From Leisingera coralii (lineage in GTDB: Bacteria; Pseudomonadota; Alphaproteobacteria; Rhodobacterales; Rhodobacteraceae), in contig NZ_JBHUPT010000019.1 in assembly GCF_049056525.1 (NCBI RefSeq), forward strand, positions 100,914 to 164,913: a stretch of DNA of 64,000 nt. Direction: 5' to 3'. The position numbers and the translations under genes are program-made. The notes under the pieces were generated by a model. That model saw nothing but the letters and a program-made list of their open reading frames with translations. It was not told the DNA's origin and made no database searches. The first letter of the stretch is position 1; each line of letters opens with the position of its first letter. Below, piece after piece: positions 34,327 through 44,857 of this stretch.

Positions 34327-34385
34327 TTCTGGTCTCCTCATGCTTGGGATGGATGATAGGTAGACACGCACCCGCCCCTTGTGAA

Positions 34386-34412
34386 ATTATCATTTTGTAT
34401 GGAAATGATAAT
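34386..34412. promoter_or_regulatory. LysR operator candidate (10-base inverted repeat)
   Basis: ATTATCATTT (34386-34395) and AAATGATAAT (34403-34412) form a perfect 10-base inverted repeat with a 7-base spacer in the 101-base gap between the VOC and LysR genes. It is AT-rich against a GC-rich background and ends 15 bases before the LysR start. Confidence 0.72.
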
Positions 34413-34427
34413 GAAACGGCATGATTG

Positions 34428-35336
34428 ATGCTGAACGCCACCTGGCTCGAAACCTTCACGACACTGGCTGAAACCGGGCACTTCACGCGCGCGGCTCAGC
34501 GTCTGAACATGACCCAGCCGGGCGTCTCGCAGCACCTGCGCAAGCTTGAGGCCCAGCTGGGCCAGAAGCTGATCGCGCAGGACGGCAAGAGTTTTTCGCT
34601 GACCCCGGCGGGGGAGGCGGTGCGGGCGCTGGGGCAGGCCCGGCGGGACGAGGAGCGGCGCTTGAGGGAGGCCATCGCCACCGACAGCCCGGATGCCGGA
34701 GAGGTGCGGATTGCATGCTCCGGCAGCTTTGCGACGCTGCTCTACCCCCGCATTCTGGTGGTGCTGGAGGCCGCGCCGGACCTCACGGTGCATCTGGAGG
34801 CGGCCCCGCAAGCCGCCATCAAACGCGGCCTCCTGGGCGGCGATTTCGACCTCGGCATTCTGGACCACGACCCGGGCCACCCCCGGCTCGAGGCGGAGCA
34901 CTTGGGGGAGGAGGAGCTCTGCCTTGTGCTGCCAAGCCGCGATGCGGGCGCAGAGGTGACGTTCGAGGCTCTGGAAGCACGCGGCCTTGTCGCCCATCCG
35001 GACGGCTTCGCCTACGCGGATGAGCTGCTGTCACTGAATTTCCCGGATGCGTATCAGGGCGCTGACCGGCTGCGCGTGCGGACCTATGTCAACCAGATCG
35101 GGCAGATCCTGAACCCGGTCGCGCGCGGCATCGGCTATACGCTGCTGCCGCGCAGCGGGGTCGAGGCCTATGCCCGGCGCGACATGCTGGCGGTGATCCC
35201 GCTGCCCAAGCCGCGGCGTCACGGGCTGTGGCTCACCTTCCGCAAGGGCCGCCCGCTGAGCGCCAGGCTCCGGCGCATCCGCCGCCTGGCGCAAGAGGTT
35301 GCGGCGGAGGTGGCGGGCTTCTCCCGCACCGGCTAA
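34428..35336 (+). CDS. LysR-family transcriptional regulator
   Basis: A 302-residue regulator. The N-terminal winged helix spans MLNATWLETFTTLAETGHFTRAAQRLNMTQPGVSQHLRKLEAQLGQKL, followed by a linker helix and a two-lobed effector domain (GEVRIACSGSFATLLYP and so on). Its start ATG 34428 is close to the inverted repeat at 34386-34412, suggesting autoregulation. The adjacent divergent VOC gene is the probable target. The effector is unknown. It is convergent with the GNAT gene at 35352. Confidence 0.92.
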   Translation: MLNATWLETFTTLAETGHFTRAAQRLNMTQPGVSQHLRKLEAQLGQKLIAQDGKSFSLTPAGEAVRALGQARRDEERRLREAIATDSPDAGEVRIACSGSFATLLYPRILVVLEAAPDLTVHLEAAPQAAIKRGLLGGDFDLGILDHDPGHPRLEAEHLGEEELCLVLPSRDAGAEVTFEALEARGLVAHPDGFAYADELLSLNFPDAYQGADRLRVRTYVNQIGQILNPVARGIGYTLLPRSGVEAYARRDMLAVIPLPKPRRHGLWLTFRKGRPLSARLRRIRRLAQEVAAEVAGFSRTG

Positions 35337-35351
35337 AGCTTTCCGGAGCCC

Positions 35352-36074
35352 TCACGCTCCGGCATGCGCCGCCCTGAGCTGGGACAGACTCCGCTTTTGC
35401 AGTCCCTGGTCATCGAAATTTCCGGGGTCGAGCCATTCGGCATAGGCCGCCTCCAGCCGCGGCCAGTCACCGTCCAGCACCGCATACCAAGCGGTGTCGC
35501 GGTTGCGGCCCTTGTAGACGACGGCCTGGCGGAACAGCCCCTCATAGGTGAAGCCCAGCCGCTCTGCCGCCCGGCAGGAGGGGGCGTTCAGGGCGTCGCA
35601 TTTCCATTCGTAGCGGCGGTAGCCCAGATTGTTGAACACCCGCGCCATCATCAGGAACATCGCCTCTGTCGCGGCAGGCGTCTGCTGCAGCGACGGAGCA
35701 TAGGTGATGCCGCCGACCTCAATCACCCCGTGCTCCGGCTTGATCCGCATGTAGCTGGCGATGCCTTCGGCCCTGCCGCTGGCGCCGTTGACGATTGCGA
35801 AATACGGCTGCGCGTCGACGCCGCTGGCACCCTGGACCCAGGTGCGAAGCTCCTGTTCCGTGCCGAAGGGGGCCCAGGGGATGTAGGTCCAGATTGCGCC
35901 GCTCTTGTCCTGGCTGAAGGCGGCAAACAGATCCGCAGTGTGGCGCGCGTCGTCCAGCGGCTCCACCCGGCAGTAGCGGCCCGTCATGCCGGTGTGGCCG
36001 GGAAGGCGCGCGCCCTGCCAATCCGGCAGCGGGGCGCCGATGGGCTGGCCGTGTTCATTGATGAGATCCGTCAT
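35352..36074 (-). CDS. GNAT N-acetyltransferase (RimJ/RimL-like)
   Basis: A 240-residue acetyltransferase. The domain runs from GRYCRVEPLDDARHTADLFAAF through EVGGITYAPSLQQTPAATEAMFLMM (acetyl-CoA loop region) to YRRYEWKCDALNAPSCRAAERLGFTYEGLFRQA, which is typical of the RimJ/RimL protein or antibiotic acetyltransferase branch. Its acceptor is unknown. It ends 15 bases from the convergent LysR gene. Confidence 0.86.
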   Translation of the reverse strand: MTDLINEHGQPIGAPLPDWQGARLPGHTGMTGRYCRVEPLDDARHTADLFAAFSQDKSGAIWTYIPWAPFGTEQELRTWVQGASGVDAQPYFAIVNGASGRAEGIASYMRIKPEHGVIEVGGITYAPSLQQTPAATEAMFLMMARVFNNLGYRRYEWKCDALNAPSCRAAERLGFTYEGLFRQAVVYKGRNRDTAWYAVLDGDWPRLEAAYAEWLDPGNFDDQGLQKRSLSQLRAAHAGA

Positions 36075-36211
36075 AAGGGCCTCCTTTGCAAAGCCGTTCC
36101 GCGGTGTCCCTGCACCGCGGCCTTGCCCGGATCTGCCATGCCGCTGGTCTGGGCGGAACGTCCAGTCCCGGACAATTGACCCAGACCAATCCGGCGGGCC
36201 CGCAGCGGCGT

Positions 36212-37696
36212 TCAGCTGCCGTAAACGGCGCCCCAGCGCTCGATCAGCTGCTGCTGCAGCTGCTTGGCACGCCGGTTCCAGCCGCGGGCGCCCTTGGGCC
36301 GTTCGCGGTGCGCGCGGGGAATGCGGGCGCGCGTCTTCAGGTCCGCGGTGAAGATGGTGAAGGCCAGCTCGGTCCCGTCCGCAGCGGTCATGAAGCCGCC
36401 GAGGCCCGAAACAAAGTTCAGCGTGCCGGTCTTGGCAGCGACCTTGATCGGGTGGCCCTTGACCGGGCGGCCCTTGGCGTCGCGCATCTGGAACGCTTTC
36501 AGAAGCGGTTTCAGCTGGCCGCCCTTATAGGCCGCCACCAGCGCGCCGGTGAGATCCGCCGGGGTCATCCGGGAGTCTTCGCCCAGACCGGAGTGATCCA
36601 CCAGCCGGGTGCCGGACATGCCGTATTTCTCCGCCGCCCAGCGGCTCATCTCGGCGGCAGAGGCCAGGAGCGAGGCCGGCCGCCCGGCGCGTGCGGCGGT
36701 GGCGGCCATGCCGATCATCTCGGCCATCAGGTTGTTGGAGTATTTCAGCGTCGCCTTCAGCATCACCTCCATCGGCGGGCTGTGATGCTGTGCCAGCAGC
36801 TGGGCCTGCGGCAGCGATTTGGCGGCTATTGCCTTGGGCAGGACAATGCCGTTGGACCGCGCCAGGGTGCGGAACACATCGCCCGCATAGGCGCCCGGGT
36901 TGCGCACCGGCAGCCAGCGGGCGCCGCCCTTGCCCAAGGCCTTGCTGGCAACGGTCCACTGGTCGGTTCCGGCCTTCTCGGCATAGGTGTAGACCGGCAC
37001 CGCGCGGGAGGCGATCGTCATCTTCGAGGTGGCGACCTCGGGGCGGTATTTCTCGGTGCGGGCATCCATGGTGACGGCCCAGCCGCTGGAGGCACGCTTC
37101 CACTCGAAATGCACCCGGTTGAAATTCAGCGCAATGCCGGACACCGCAGGCGAATAGCCCACATGGTCAGGCTGCTCCGGGTCGATGCTGCGCACCTCGG
37201 GCAGCGCGCCGTCCCAGACCAGGAACTTGCCCCGCACCTCGCGCACGCCGGCGTTTTTCATCGCCTTGGCCAGCAGCGCCAGGTGATCGGTGTTCAGCAT
37301 AGGATCGCCGCCGCCGGCCAGGATCAGGTCGCCATTGACCACGCCGCCCGCGACGCCGCCGGTGGCAAGGACGCGGGTTTCGAACCGGTGATCCGCCCCC
37401 AGCACATCCAGCGCGTAAAGCGCTGTCAGCGCCTTGGCGACGCTGGCGGGCGGCAGCGCCTCGCCGCCGCCGGAGGCTTCCAGCAGCTCGCCGGATTTCA
37501 CATCCGCCACCGCGCAGACCGCATGGCCCGGCAGCTTGGCCCGCAACAGCAGCGCCCTGAGCCCGTCGGACCCGGACGCCAGAGAGCTGACCTGACGCGC
37601 AACAGGGCGCAGGGAAACCGCAGGCGCATTGGCCAGTGCAGAAGAGCCCGCCAATGCGGCAAGCCCGGAAAGAAGGAATGTCCGGCGTGAAGTCAT
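36212..37696 (-). CDS. dacB: D-alanyl-D-alanine carboxypeptidase/endopeptidase (PBP4, S13)
   Basis: A 494-residue periplasmic class C penicillin-binding protein. The N-terminus MTSRRTFLLSGLAALAGSSALA is a signal peptide with a twin arginine. Catalytic motifs are SVAK (Ser85-Lys88), SNN in KYSNNLMAEMIG and KTG in AAKTGTLNFVSG. It trims and cleaves peptidoglycan crosslinks. ATG 37696 was chosen as the signal-peptide start; the open frame begins 30 codons upstream. An L,D-transpeptidase (19448) and an M15-like protein (39387) are other wall-related genes in the window. Confidence 0.94.
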   Translation of the reverse strand: MTSRRTFLLSGLAALAGSSALANAPAVSLRPVARQVSSLASGSDGLRALLLRAKLPGHAVCAVADVKSGELLEASGGGEALPPASVAKALTALYALDVLGADHRFETRVLATGGVAGGVVNGDLILAGGGDPMLNTDHLALLAKAMKNAGVREVRGKFLVWDGALPEVRSIDPEQPDHVGYSPAVSGIALNFNRVHFEWKRASSGWAVTMDARTEKYRPEVATSKMTIASRAVPVYTYAEKAGTDQWTVASKALGKGGARWLPVRNPGAYAGDVFRTLARSNGIVLPKAIAAKSLPQAQLLAQHHSPPMEVMLKATLKYSNNLMAEMIGMAATAARAGRPASLLASAAEMSRWAAEKYGMSGTRLVDHSGLGEDSRMTPADLTGALVAAYKGGQLKPLLKAFQMRDAKGRPVKGHPIKVAAKTGTLNFVSGLGGFMTAADGTELAFTIFTADLKTRARIPRAHRERPKGARGWNRRAKQLQQQLIERWGAVYGS

Positions 37697-37807
37697 CTTG
37701 ATCTTTTTTAAGGTGAGGACCCGTTCTTCTTCAATCCCCGATGCCGGCTGATCCGCCGCAAGGTCCGGGGTTTTGCCCGCTGGCAAGTCCTGCTACCGCT
37801 GGCAGCC

Positions 37808-38635
37808 ATGTTTCAGGCAGTCATCCTCATGTTTGCGGCCATGTCAATGATCCCCGCAGGCGACTTGTGCGGGAAGCTGCTGACCGGCAGCGGGCTGGCG
37901 ACGCCGGCCTTTGTCGCCTGGTCTCGGTTTTCGATCGGCACCGCGCTGATCCTGCCCTTTGTGCCGCGCCGGGCGTTTACGCTGCTGGGCGATTGGCGGC
38001 TGTGGCTGCGGGCCGGGCTGCTGACCGGCGGCATCTTCTCGATCCAGCTGGCGCTGATGACCGAGCCGCTGGCCAATGTCTTTGCCGCTTTCTTCATCGG
38101 CCCGGTGGTCAGCTACGTGCTGTCGGTGCTGCTGTTGCGCGAGCAGGCGACGGTGCTGCGCAGCCTGCTGATGGCCGTGGGCTTCATCGGCGTGCTGATG
38201 GTGGTGCGGCCGGGCCTTGGCGGCTCGGTCAACTTGCTGTGGGCGGTGCTGGCGGGCTGTTTCTATGGCGGGTTCCTGACCAGCTCGCGCTGGCTGGCGC
38301 ATGTCGGCACGCCGCTGGAGCTGAGCCTGACCCAGCTGCTGCTGTCGGCCCTCCTGATGCTGCCTCTGGGCGTTGCCAGCCTGCCGGAGTTCTCGCCCTC
38401 CACTGCGGCGCTGACGGTGGGGAGTGCTGCGTTTTCGATGACGGGCAATCTCTTGCTGCTGTTCGCCTATGGCCGGGTGCAGGCGGTGAAGCTGGCGCCG
38501 ATGGTCTATTTCCAGCTGGTGGCCGCGGTCGGCCTGGGCTGGGCGGTGTTCAGCCAGCTGCCGGATACCTGGACCTGGGCAGGGCTTGCGGTGGTCCTGA
38601 GCGCCGGGCTGGCCTCAGCCATGCTCCGCCGCTGA
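37808..38635 (+). CDS. EamA/DMT-family transporter
   Basis: A 275-residue inner-membrane protein with ten predicted helices in two EamA repeats (MFQAVILMFAAMSMIPAGDLCGKLL; later LLWAVLAGCFYGGFLTSSRWLAH). DMT proteins export or import metabolites; the substrate is unknown. It is divergent from dacB, and its last 21 bases overlap the end of the convergent nadD gene. Confidence 0.88.
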   Translation: MFQAVILMFAAMSMIPAGDLCGKLLTGSGLATPAFVAWSRFSIGTALILPFVPRRAFTLLGDWRLWLRAGLLTGGIFSIQLALMTEPLANVFAAFFIGPVVSYVLSVLLLREQATVLRSLLMAVGFIGVLMVVRPGLGGSVNLLWAVLAGCFYGGFLTSSRWLAHVGTPLELSLTQLLLSALLMLPLGVASLPEFSPSTAALTVGSAAFSMTGNLLLLFAYGRVQAVKLAPMVYFQLVAAVGLGWAVFSQLPDTWTWAGLAVVLSAGLASAMLRR

Positions 38636-39247
38636 CCATTCGCCGCGGGCGCGGATTTCGGTGGAGCTGACATCCACCATCGGCACATTGACAAAGCACC
38701 AGGCGGGGGCGGTGGCCCGCGCCAGCAGGTGGCTTTCGCAGCCCTTCAGCATGGCGTGGCGGTAGATCCGTGCGGCAGGCGAAAACCGCGCCGAGATCCG
38801 GTCATTCGGCCGCGCCAGCACCCCCACCGGTACGGTGTCCAGGATCTGCTGCCAGTCCTTCCAGCGATGGAAATGGGTGAGGTTGTCCGCCCCCATCAGC
38901 CAGACAAAGCGCACGCCCGGATGACGGCGGCGCAGGTGGCGCAGGGTCTGGGCGGTATAGCGGGTGCCGAGGTCCGCCTCGATGCCGCTGACATGGATCC
39001 GCGGGTGCTGGATCAGGCCGCGGCTGGCGCTGATCCGCCGCTCCAGCGCTGCGGGCTGGCGCGCTTTCAGCGGGTTGCCTGGGGAGACCAGCCAGAACAG
39101 GTGATCCAGCCCGAAGCGTTTCAGCGCCGCATGGGAAATCGCCGCATGGCCGCGGTGCGGCGGGTCAAAGGACCCTCCCAGCAGCCCGACGCTCTGGCCC
39201 GGGCGGATATGCGGCAGCTTGCAAACCATGAAGAGCTTGATGCGCAT
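38615..39247 (-). CDS. nadD: Nicotinate-nucleotide adenylyltransferase
   Basis: The 210-residue enzyme converts nicotinate mononucleotide to deamido-NAD. The nucleotidyltransferase motif GGSFDPPHRGHAAIS is near residues 24-38, LMGADNLTHFHRWKDW is in the middle, and the C-terminal SSTEIR motif is followed by ARGEWSAAEHG. Its product is the substrate of NadE, encoded 30 kb to the left. In many bacteria nadD sits beside rsfS/obg; here it stands alone against a convergent DMT transporter, with a 21-base overlap. Confidence 0.94.
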   Translation of the reverse strand: MRIKLFMVCKLPHIRPGQSVGLLGGSFDPPHRGHAAISHAALKRFGLDHLFWLVSPGNPLKARQPAALERRISASRGLIQHPRIHVSGIEADLGTRYTAQTLRHLRRRHPGVRFVWLMGADNLTHFHRWKDWQQILDTVPVGVLARPNDRISARFSPAARIYRHAMLKGCESHLLARATAPAWCFVNVPMVDVSSTEIRARGEWSAAEHG

Positions 39248-39386
39248 AGTTTTCCGGGGAGTTCAATTGCCGGTCTGCCGCCAGGCGTGTTCCGCGCGAG
39301 GCTGATTGCCTGAATCCGCCCGGCGTAGTAAAATTTTCTTGCGCGGGCGGTTTGGCCAGCGCGCTGTATTTGATTGCGAGTTTACC

Positions 39387-40448
39387 ATGGTTACCAAACT
39401 TTCCGCCTCGGTCGGGCGCAAGGGCAAGAACCTGCCCGAAGATGTCAAAGCCGTGCAGCAGCTGCTGAATGCCTTTGCGGCAAACGCCGGTTTCAAGAAA
39501 CTCAAGGTCGATGGCACCCCGACGCCGGTGCTGGAAAAGACGATCGGCCAGTTCCAGCAGGAGATCTGCGGCTTCAAGCCAGATTTCCGCATCGATCCCG
39601 GCAAGAACACGATCAAGAAGCTGAACGCGGGCCCGGCCAAGGCCAAGGCGGAGCAGAAGGCCAAGGAAAAGCAGGACGAAAAGGCCAAGGAGGAGGCCAA
39701 GGCCCAGGCGGTGAAGGCCGCCAAGGATGCGGTGATGAAGGAGGCCAAGTCCAAATCGCTCGACCAGAGCGGCTGGGCCGCGCTGCTGAGCGAGATCGAG
39801 GATTATGCCACCTCGCTTTATGACAGCTATTTTGCCAAGGGCGAGAAGAAGGGCGAGGACCCGGCAAAAGCCGCCAAGCAGGCCGCGGAGAAGGTCGCTA
39901 AGGACGCCAAGAAGAAGGCGGCAGAGAATGTCATCAAGACCATCGACACCGGCGGGTTGTGCAAGCCGGGGCGGCTGACCGGCAAGACCCAAGGGGTGCA
40001 GAAGAAGATCCTGGATGTGCTGTTCGAGGTGTCCTCATACTATGGCGAGACCATCCATGTGGTTTCCGGCCTGCGCGACAAGAAAGGCCAGGCCAGCGCC
40101 ATGTACAACGGCTGGAACAGCCACCTGAAGCGCGGCAAGATTTATTCCTACCTGCGCAGCCACGAGGATTTCCGGGTCGAGCTGGACGGGTTTGTCCAGT
40201 CGGGGGACAAGAAGGGGTTCATCGCCTGCATGTTCAAGAAGGCCGAGTGGAAATACATCTCGCGCCATTTGTCGGGACAGGCGGTGGATGTGACCACGCG
40301 GACGGATCAGAAGATCATCGATGCGCTGGCCACCTGCCTGCGCTACCTGGCGGAGCGCAACAGCGAAGGCATCAAGTGCCACCATTTCGACAACCGCAAA
40401 CTGATCTACCCGGTGCCGGACAGCGTGAAGAAGAAGTGGAAGCTGTGA
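39387..40448 (+). CDS. Peptidoglycan-binding / M15-like peptidase fusion without signal peptide
   Basis: A 353-residue protein. An N-terminal PG-binding-1-like domain (KNLPEDVKAVQQLLNAFAANAGF, then VLEKTIGQFQQEICGF) is joined by a Lys/Ala/Glu-rich helical linker (about 85-190). The C-terminal domain resembles M15 D-Ala-D-Ala carboxypeptidases: HVVSGLRDKKGQ, then SRHLSGQAVDVTT with the H-x2-G-x-A-x-D zinc pattern, and a distal CHHFDN histidine pair. No signal peptide is visible, although the likely substrate is periplasmic. This suggests delivery by another route or a cytosolic or lytic role. It abuts an AT-rich island. Confidence 0.75.
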   Translation: MVTKLSASVGRKGKNLPEDVKAVQQLLNAFAANAGFKKLKVDGTPTPVLEKTIGQFQQEICGFKPDFRIDPGKNTIKKLNAGPAKAKAEQKAKEKQDEKAKEEAKAQAVKAAKDAVMKEAKSKSLDQSGWAALLSEIEDYATSLYDSYFAKGEKKGEDPAKAAKQAAEKVAKDAKKKAAENVIKTIDTGGLCKPGRLTGKTQGVQKKILDVLFEVSSYYGETIHVVSGLRDKKGQASAMYNGWNSHLKRGKIYSYLRSHEDFRVELDGFVQSGDKKGFIACMFKKAEWKYISRHLSGQAVDVTTRTDQKIIDALATCLRYLAERNSEGIKCHHFDNRKLIYPVPDSVKKKWKL

Positions 40449-40509
40449 GGGGTTGGCGGATGCGGCTGTGTGGTTGGCCGGGTTTGGATGCGGGGTGTAA
40501 ATGAAAAGG

Positions 40510-40526
40510 GGTTTCGCTGCGAAACC
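40510..40526 (+). terminator. Hairpin after the M15-like gene
   Basis: GGTTTCG and CGAAACC pair around a CTG loop, 61 bases after the M15-like stop, followed by CTATTTGTTT. It is a weak terminator candidate and also the left boundary of the AT-rich stretch, which begins here. Confidence 0.5.
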
Positions 40527-40706
40527 TATTTGTTTAACAGTGCGTTAATCTTTGTTTTTGAGCTTCTTTTGTGAAGTAGTTGCTCTGATGGCGGCGATTT
40601 CTGTTCTCAGGATCAGAGTTGCCTTTGATTGCTTGATGTTTGACTGCTTCATGCTTTAGTTGTGAGGTTGAAATGGATGTATTTGCTGAAACAGGTTTGA
40701 ATTTGA

Positions 40707-41612
40707 ATGTCTGAAAGAATAAAGACACTTGTTGCTAAGCGCGCTATCTTCTCGTCGGAGTTTGGCGCGACCCTACAAGACTTGCTAACGGCAATCTTCC
40801 AGAAAGAACCGACAGCGCTAAAACGAGTAGCAAAGGTCGATCTTCTGAAGTCGCTAGTATTCGCTAAAATTGAGGATTGTGGTGAAGAGGTCGGTGTACT
40901 GGTTCATGTTTTTGAGTTCGAAAACGGGACAACGGGGTCAATCAACTTTGCGAGCACTCGTACGACAGCGGGTATCGAAGAGGTCGACCCACCTGCTGAG
41001 CAAGAGTTTCTCATCAGCGACATGGCCTTGCTCGTGAAAGGTAATTCCATTATAGCTAGCGGCATGGCGAACAAAAACAGAACATTCGCGCGTTGCTTGT
41101 CGGAGGTATGTGAACGTCTCGGATTGATAGACAGCGGGGTAGCGCTGAACGTTGCCGATGTGCCGAACAAAGTTACGCTGGAAGAACTTCGCGATGTCGG
41201 GGTGTCTAAGATCGAGTTTGGCGTAACTGGGTATTTGAACTCGCTTCCTGAGTTCAAGTCGAAAACTGCCAAGGTAATCAAAACAATTCTCACTCAGCCC
41301 AAGCGCGAAGATCAGCTTAGAAAAAGAGCGAACACAGTTGGCAGAATGACATTGAGTAGAGGGCGCTTCAAAAAAGATGAAATTCACAAGGATGAGTGGC
41401 TGACATTGGTCGGCGCGCAGCTTGTGGAATCAGATGCAGAAGAGAGTTATTCAATATTCTTAGAGAACGGGAAGCAGCTTACCAATTCTAACCTAAAGTT
41501 GCAGAAAAAGGTTAAGGTTCGTCGCTATGCCAACACAGTACACTTTGGACAACTTGATCGGGAGCTAAAGAGCTTTCAACGCGAACTTGTTGCGGACGGC
41601 TTCATTCTATGA
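40707..41612 (+). CDS. Soluble protein of an AT-rich two-gene unit, RexA-like candidate
   Basis: A 301-residue cytoplasmic protein with no signal or membrane segment. Visible order: helix-rich start (FGATLQDLLTAIF), beta-rich region (VGVLVHVFEFENGTTGSINF), the stretch MALLVKGNSIIASG, then VPNKVTLEELRDVGVSKIEFGV and LNSLPEF, and a basic C-terminal half. Length, this order and the downstream four-helix membrane partner recall phage lambda RexA, the soluble sensor of the RexAB exclusion system. The comparison is from memory, not an alignment. Codon use and GC are plainly lower than the neighbours. The upstream ribosome-binding site is weak. An unrelated unknown family is the alternative. Confidence 0.7.
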   Translation: MSERIKTLVAKRAIFSSEFGATLQDLLTAIFQKEPTALKRVAKVDLLKSLVFAKIEDCGEEVGVLVHVFEFENGTTGSINFASTRTTAGIEEVDPPAEQEFLISDMALLVKGNSIIASGMANKNRTFARCLSEVCERLGLIDSGVALNVADVPNKVTLEELRDVGVSKIEFGVTGYLNSLPEFKSKTAKVIKTILTQPKREDQLRKRANTVGRMTLSRGRFKKDEIHKDEWLTLVGAQLVESDAEESYSIFLENGKQLTNSNLKLQKKVKVRRYANTVHFGQLDRELKSFQRELVADGFIL

Positions 41613-41625
41613 GGTGGGAAAACCA

Positions 41626-42102
41626 GTGTTGCGTCTAGCTTGGATAGTAATTTCAGTCGTTCTATCTGCGTTATGTGCTTGGCAAGTTTGGCTGCACCCA
41701 AAGAGCATTTGGGCTATTGTCGATATTTCAGCAAGCGTATTGGCGATTTTTGTCGGCGTTTCGGTCGCACTTTTCACCGTTTTGGCGTCACGACCAGCCT
41801 TAAGTGGTGTGAACCTGGTGGATGAAGAAGAGAGAGAACGGATTCGTTGTCTTGTAGATGAGGATGACGGTTACCTAATTGGCCAGCAGTATTTTCTGTT
41901 TGTGATTTATTTGATCACTATTGGCTTGGCTTTGTTGATTAAGTTCCTTTCATATGGCGTAACAAAGCCTGAGGAAATTGATCTTTTTCTGAAGGTTGCT
42001 TCTTCAGCTTTTGGTTTATTTGTTTGCTTGTCTTTCATGCTTTCCGTATTTCTCCCTTCGGTCGCGACACGTTTGGTGAAGCAGCGGCGTGCGCTCGGTT
42101 AG
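41626..42102 (+). CDS. Four-helix membrane protein, RexB-like candidate
   Basis: A 158-residue membrane protein with four predicted helices: LAWIVISVVLSALCAWQVWL, WAIVDISASVLAIFVGVSVA (continuing to VLAS), YFLFVIYLITIGLALLIKFL and VASSAFGLFVCLSFMLSVFL. A charged cytoplasmic loop (VDEEERERIRCLVDEDDG) lies between helices 2 and 3, and the tail is basic. It begins just after the stop of the soluble partner; GTG 41626 is preferred because GAGGTGG lies eight bases upstream, with GTG 41614 possible. Size and topology resemble the RexB ion-channel protein. It ends two bases from the convergent uvrB stop. Confidence 0.68.
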   Translation: MLRLAWIVISVVLSALCAWQVWLHPKSIWAIVDISASVLAIFVGVSVALFTVLASRPALSGVNLVDEEERERIRCLVDEDDGYLIGQQYFLFVIYLITIGLALLIKFLSYGVTKPEEIDLFLKVASSAFGLFVCLSFMLSVFLPSVATRLVKQRRALG

Positions 42103-42104
42103 TC

Positions 42105-44303
<2,199 letters not shown>

Positions 44304-44399
44304 TGGGCGACTCCGTTGGTGGGCGGCGCTGATTTTGGTCTGTTTTTGTTCTTGTTCAAGGGGGCGGGCGGGTATTCGCCGGATTGATGCCGGTTTTTG

Positions 44400-44846
44400 T
44401 CAGTTGCGGGCGGGGCGGAGGAGCTTGCCGAGCAGCTCCGCCAGCCGCCGTGCCTCGCCCGGGCTGAGGCGGTCGCCGATGGCCTTCTGCATGGCGTCCG
44501 AGTAGACCTCCCAGATGCGGGCCCGCACCGCGGCGCCTTCGGGTGTGAGCACCAGCACCTGGCCGCGGCCGTCTCCGTCGCAGGTTTGGCGCTGCAGGTA
44601 TCCGGCCTTGGCCAGACGGTCTGCCAGGCGTGAGACGCCGTATTGCGGCAGCAGCAGTTTTTCCCGCAGCTCAAACGGTCTGAGCCCGGCCTCGCCCGCG
44701 CGCTCCAGTTCCAGCAGCAGGTCGTACCAGTCCAGCCCCGGCAGGCCGGCCTGTTTCAGTGCGGTTTCCACGCTGTCCAGAATGGTCTTGTGGGTGCGCG
44801 CCAGCGGCAGCCAGACGTCAAAAGGGTCGGGGGAGGGTTTCTGCAT
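44400..44846 (-). CDS. MarR-family transcriptional regulator
   Basis: A 148-residue winged-helix regulator: LPGLDWYDLLLELERAGEAGLRPFELREKLLLPQYGVSRLADRLAKAGYLQRQTCDGDGRGQVLVLTPEG. The wing D-G-R-G-Q-V-L-x-L-T is classic MarR. It is divergent from a glutathione S-transferase and separated by an 86-base region with two AGATGCA-centred dyads. Together these suggest that it represses itself and the transferase until an electrophile or similar ligand binds. Confidence 0.9.
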   Translation of the reverse strand: MQKPSPDPFDVWLPLARTHKTILDSVETALKQAGLPGLDWYDLLLELERAGEAGLRPFELREKLLLPQYGVSRLADRLAKAGYLQRQTCDGDGRGQVLVLTPEGAAVRARIWEVYSDAMQKAIGDRLSPGEARRLAELLGKLLRPARN

Positions 44847-44857
44847 GGGGCGAATTT

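Noticed and set aside
36176..36189. FNR-like TTGAC-N4-ACCAA upstream of the GNAT gene
   Set aside because: The right half-site is poor; the GGTCTGGG/CCCAGACC dyad around it (36146-36187) is too widely spaced to call.
36086..37690. 534-codon frame antisense to dacB
   Set aside because: Shadow frame; dacB motifs on the minus strand are complete.
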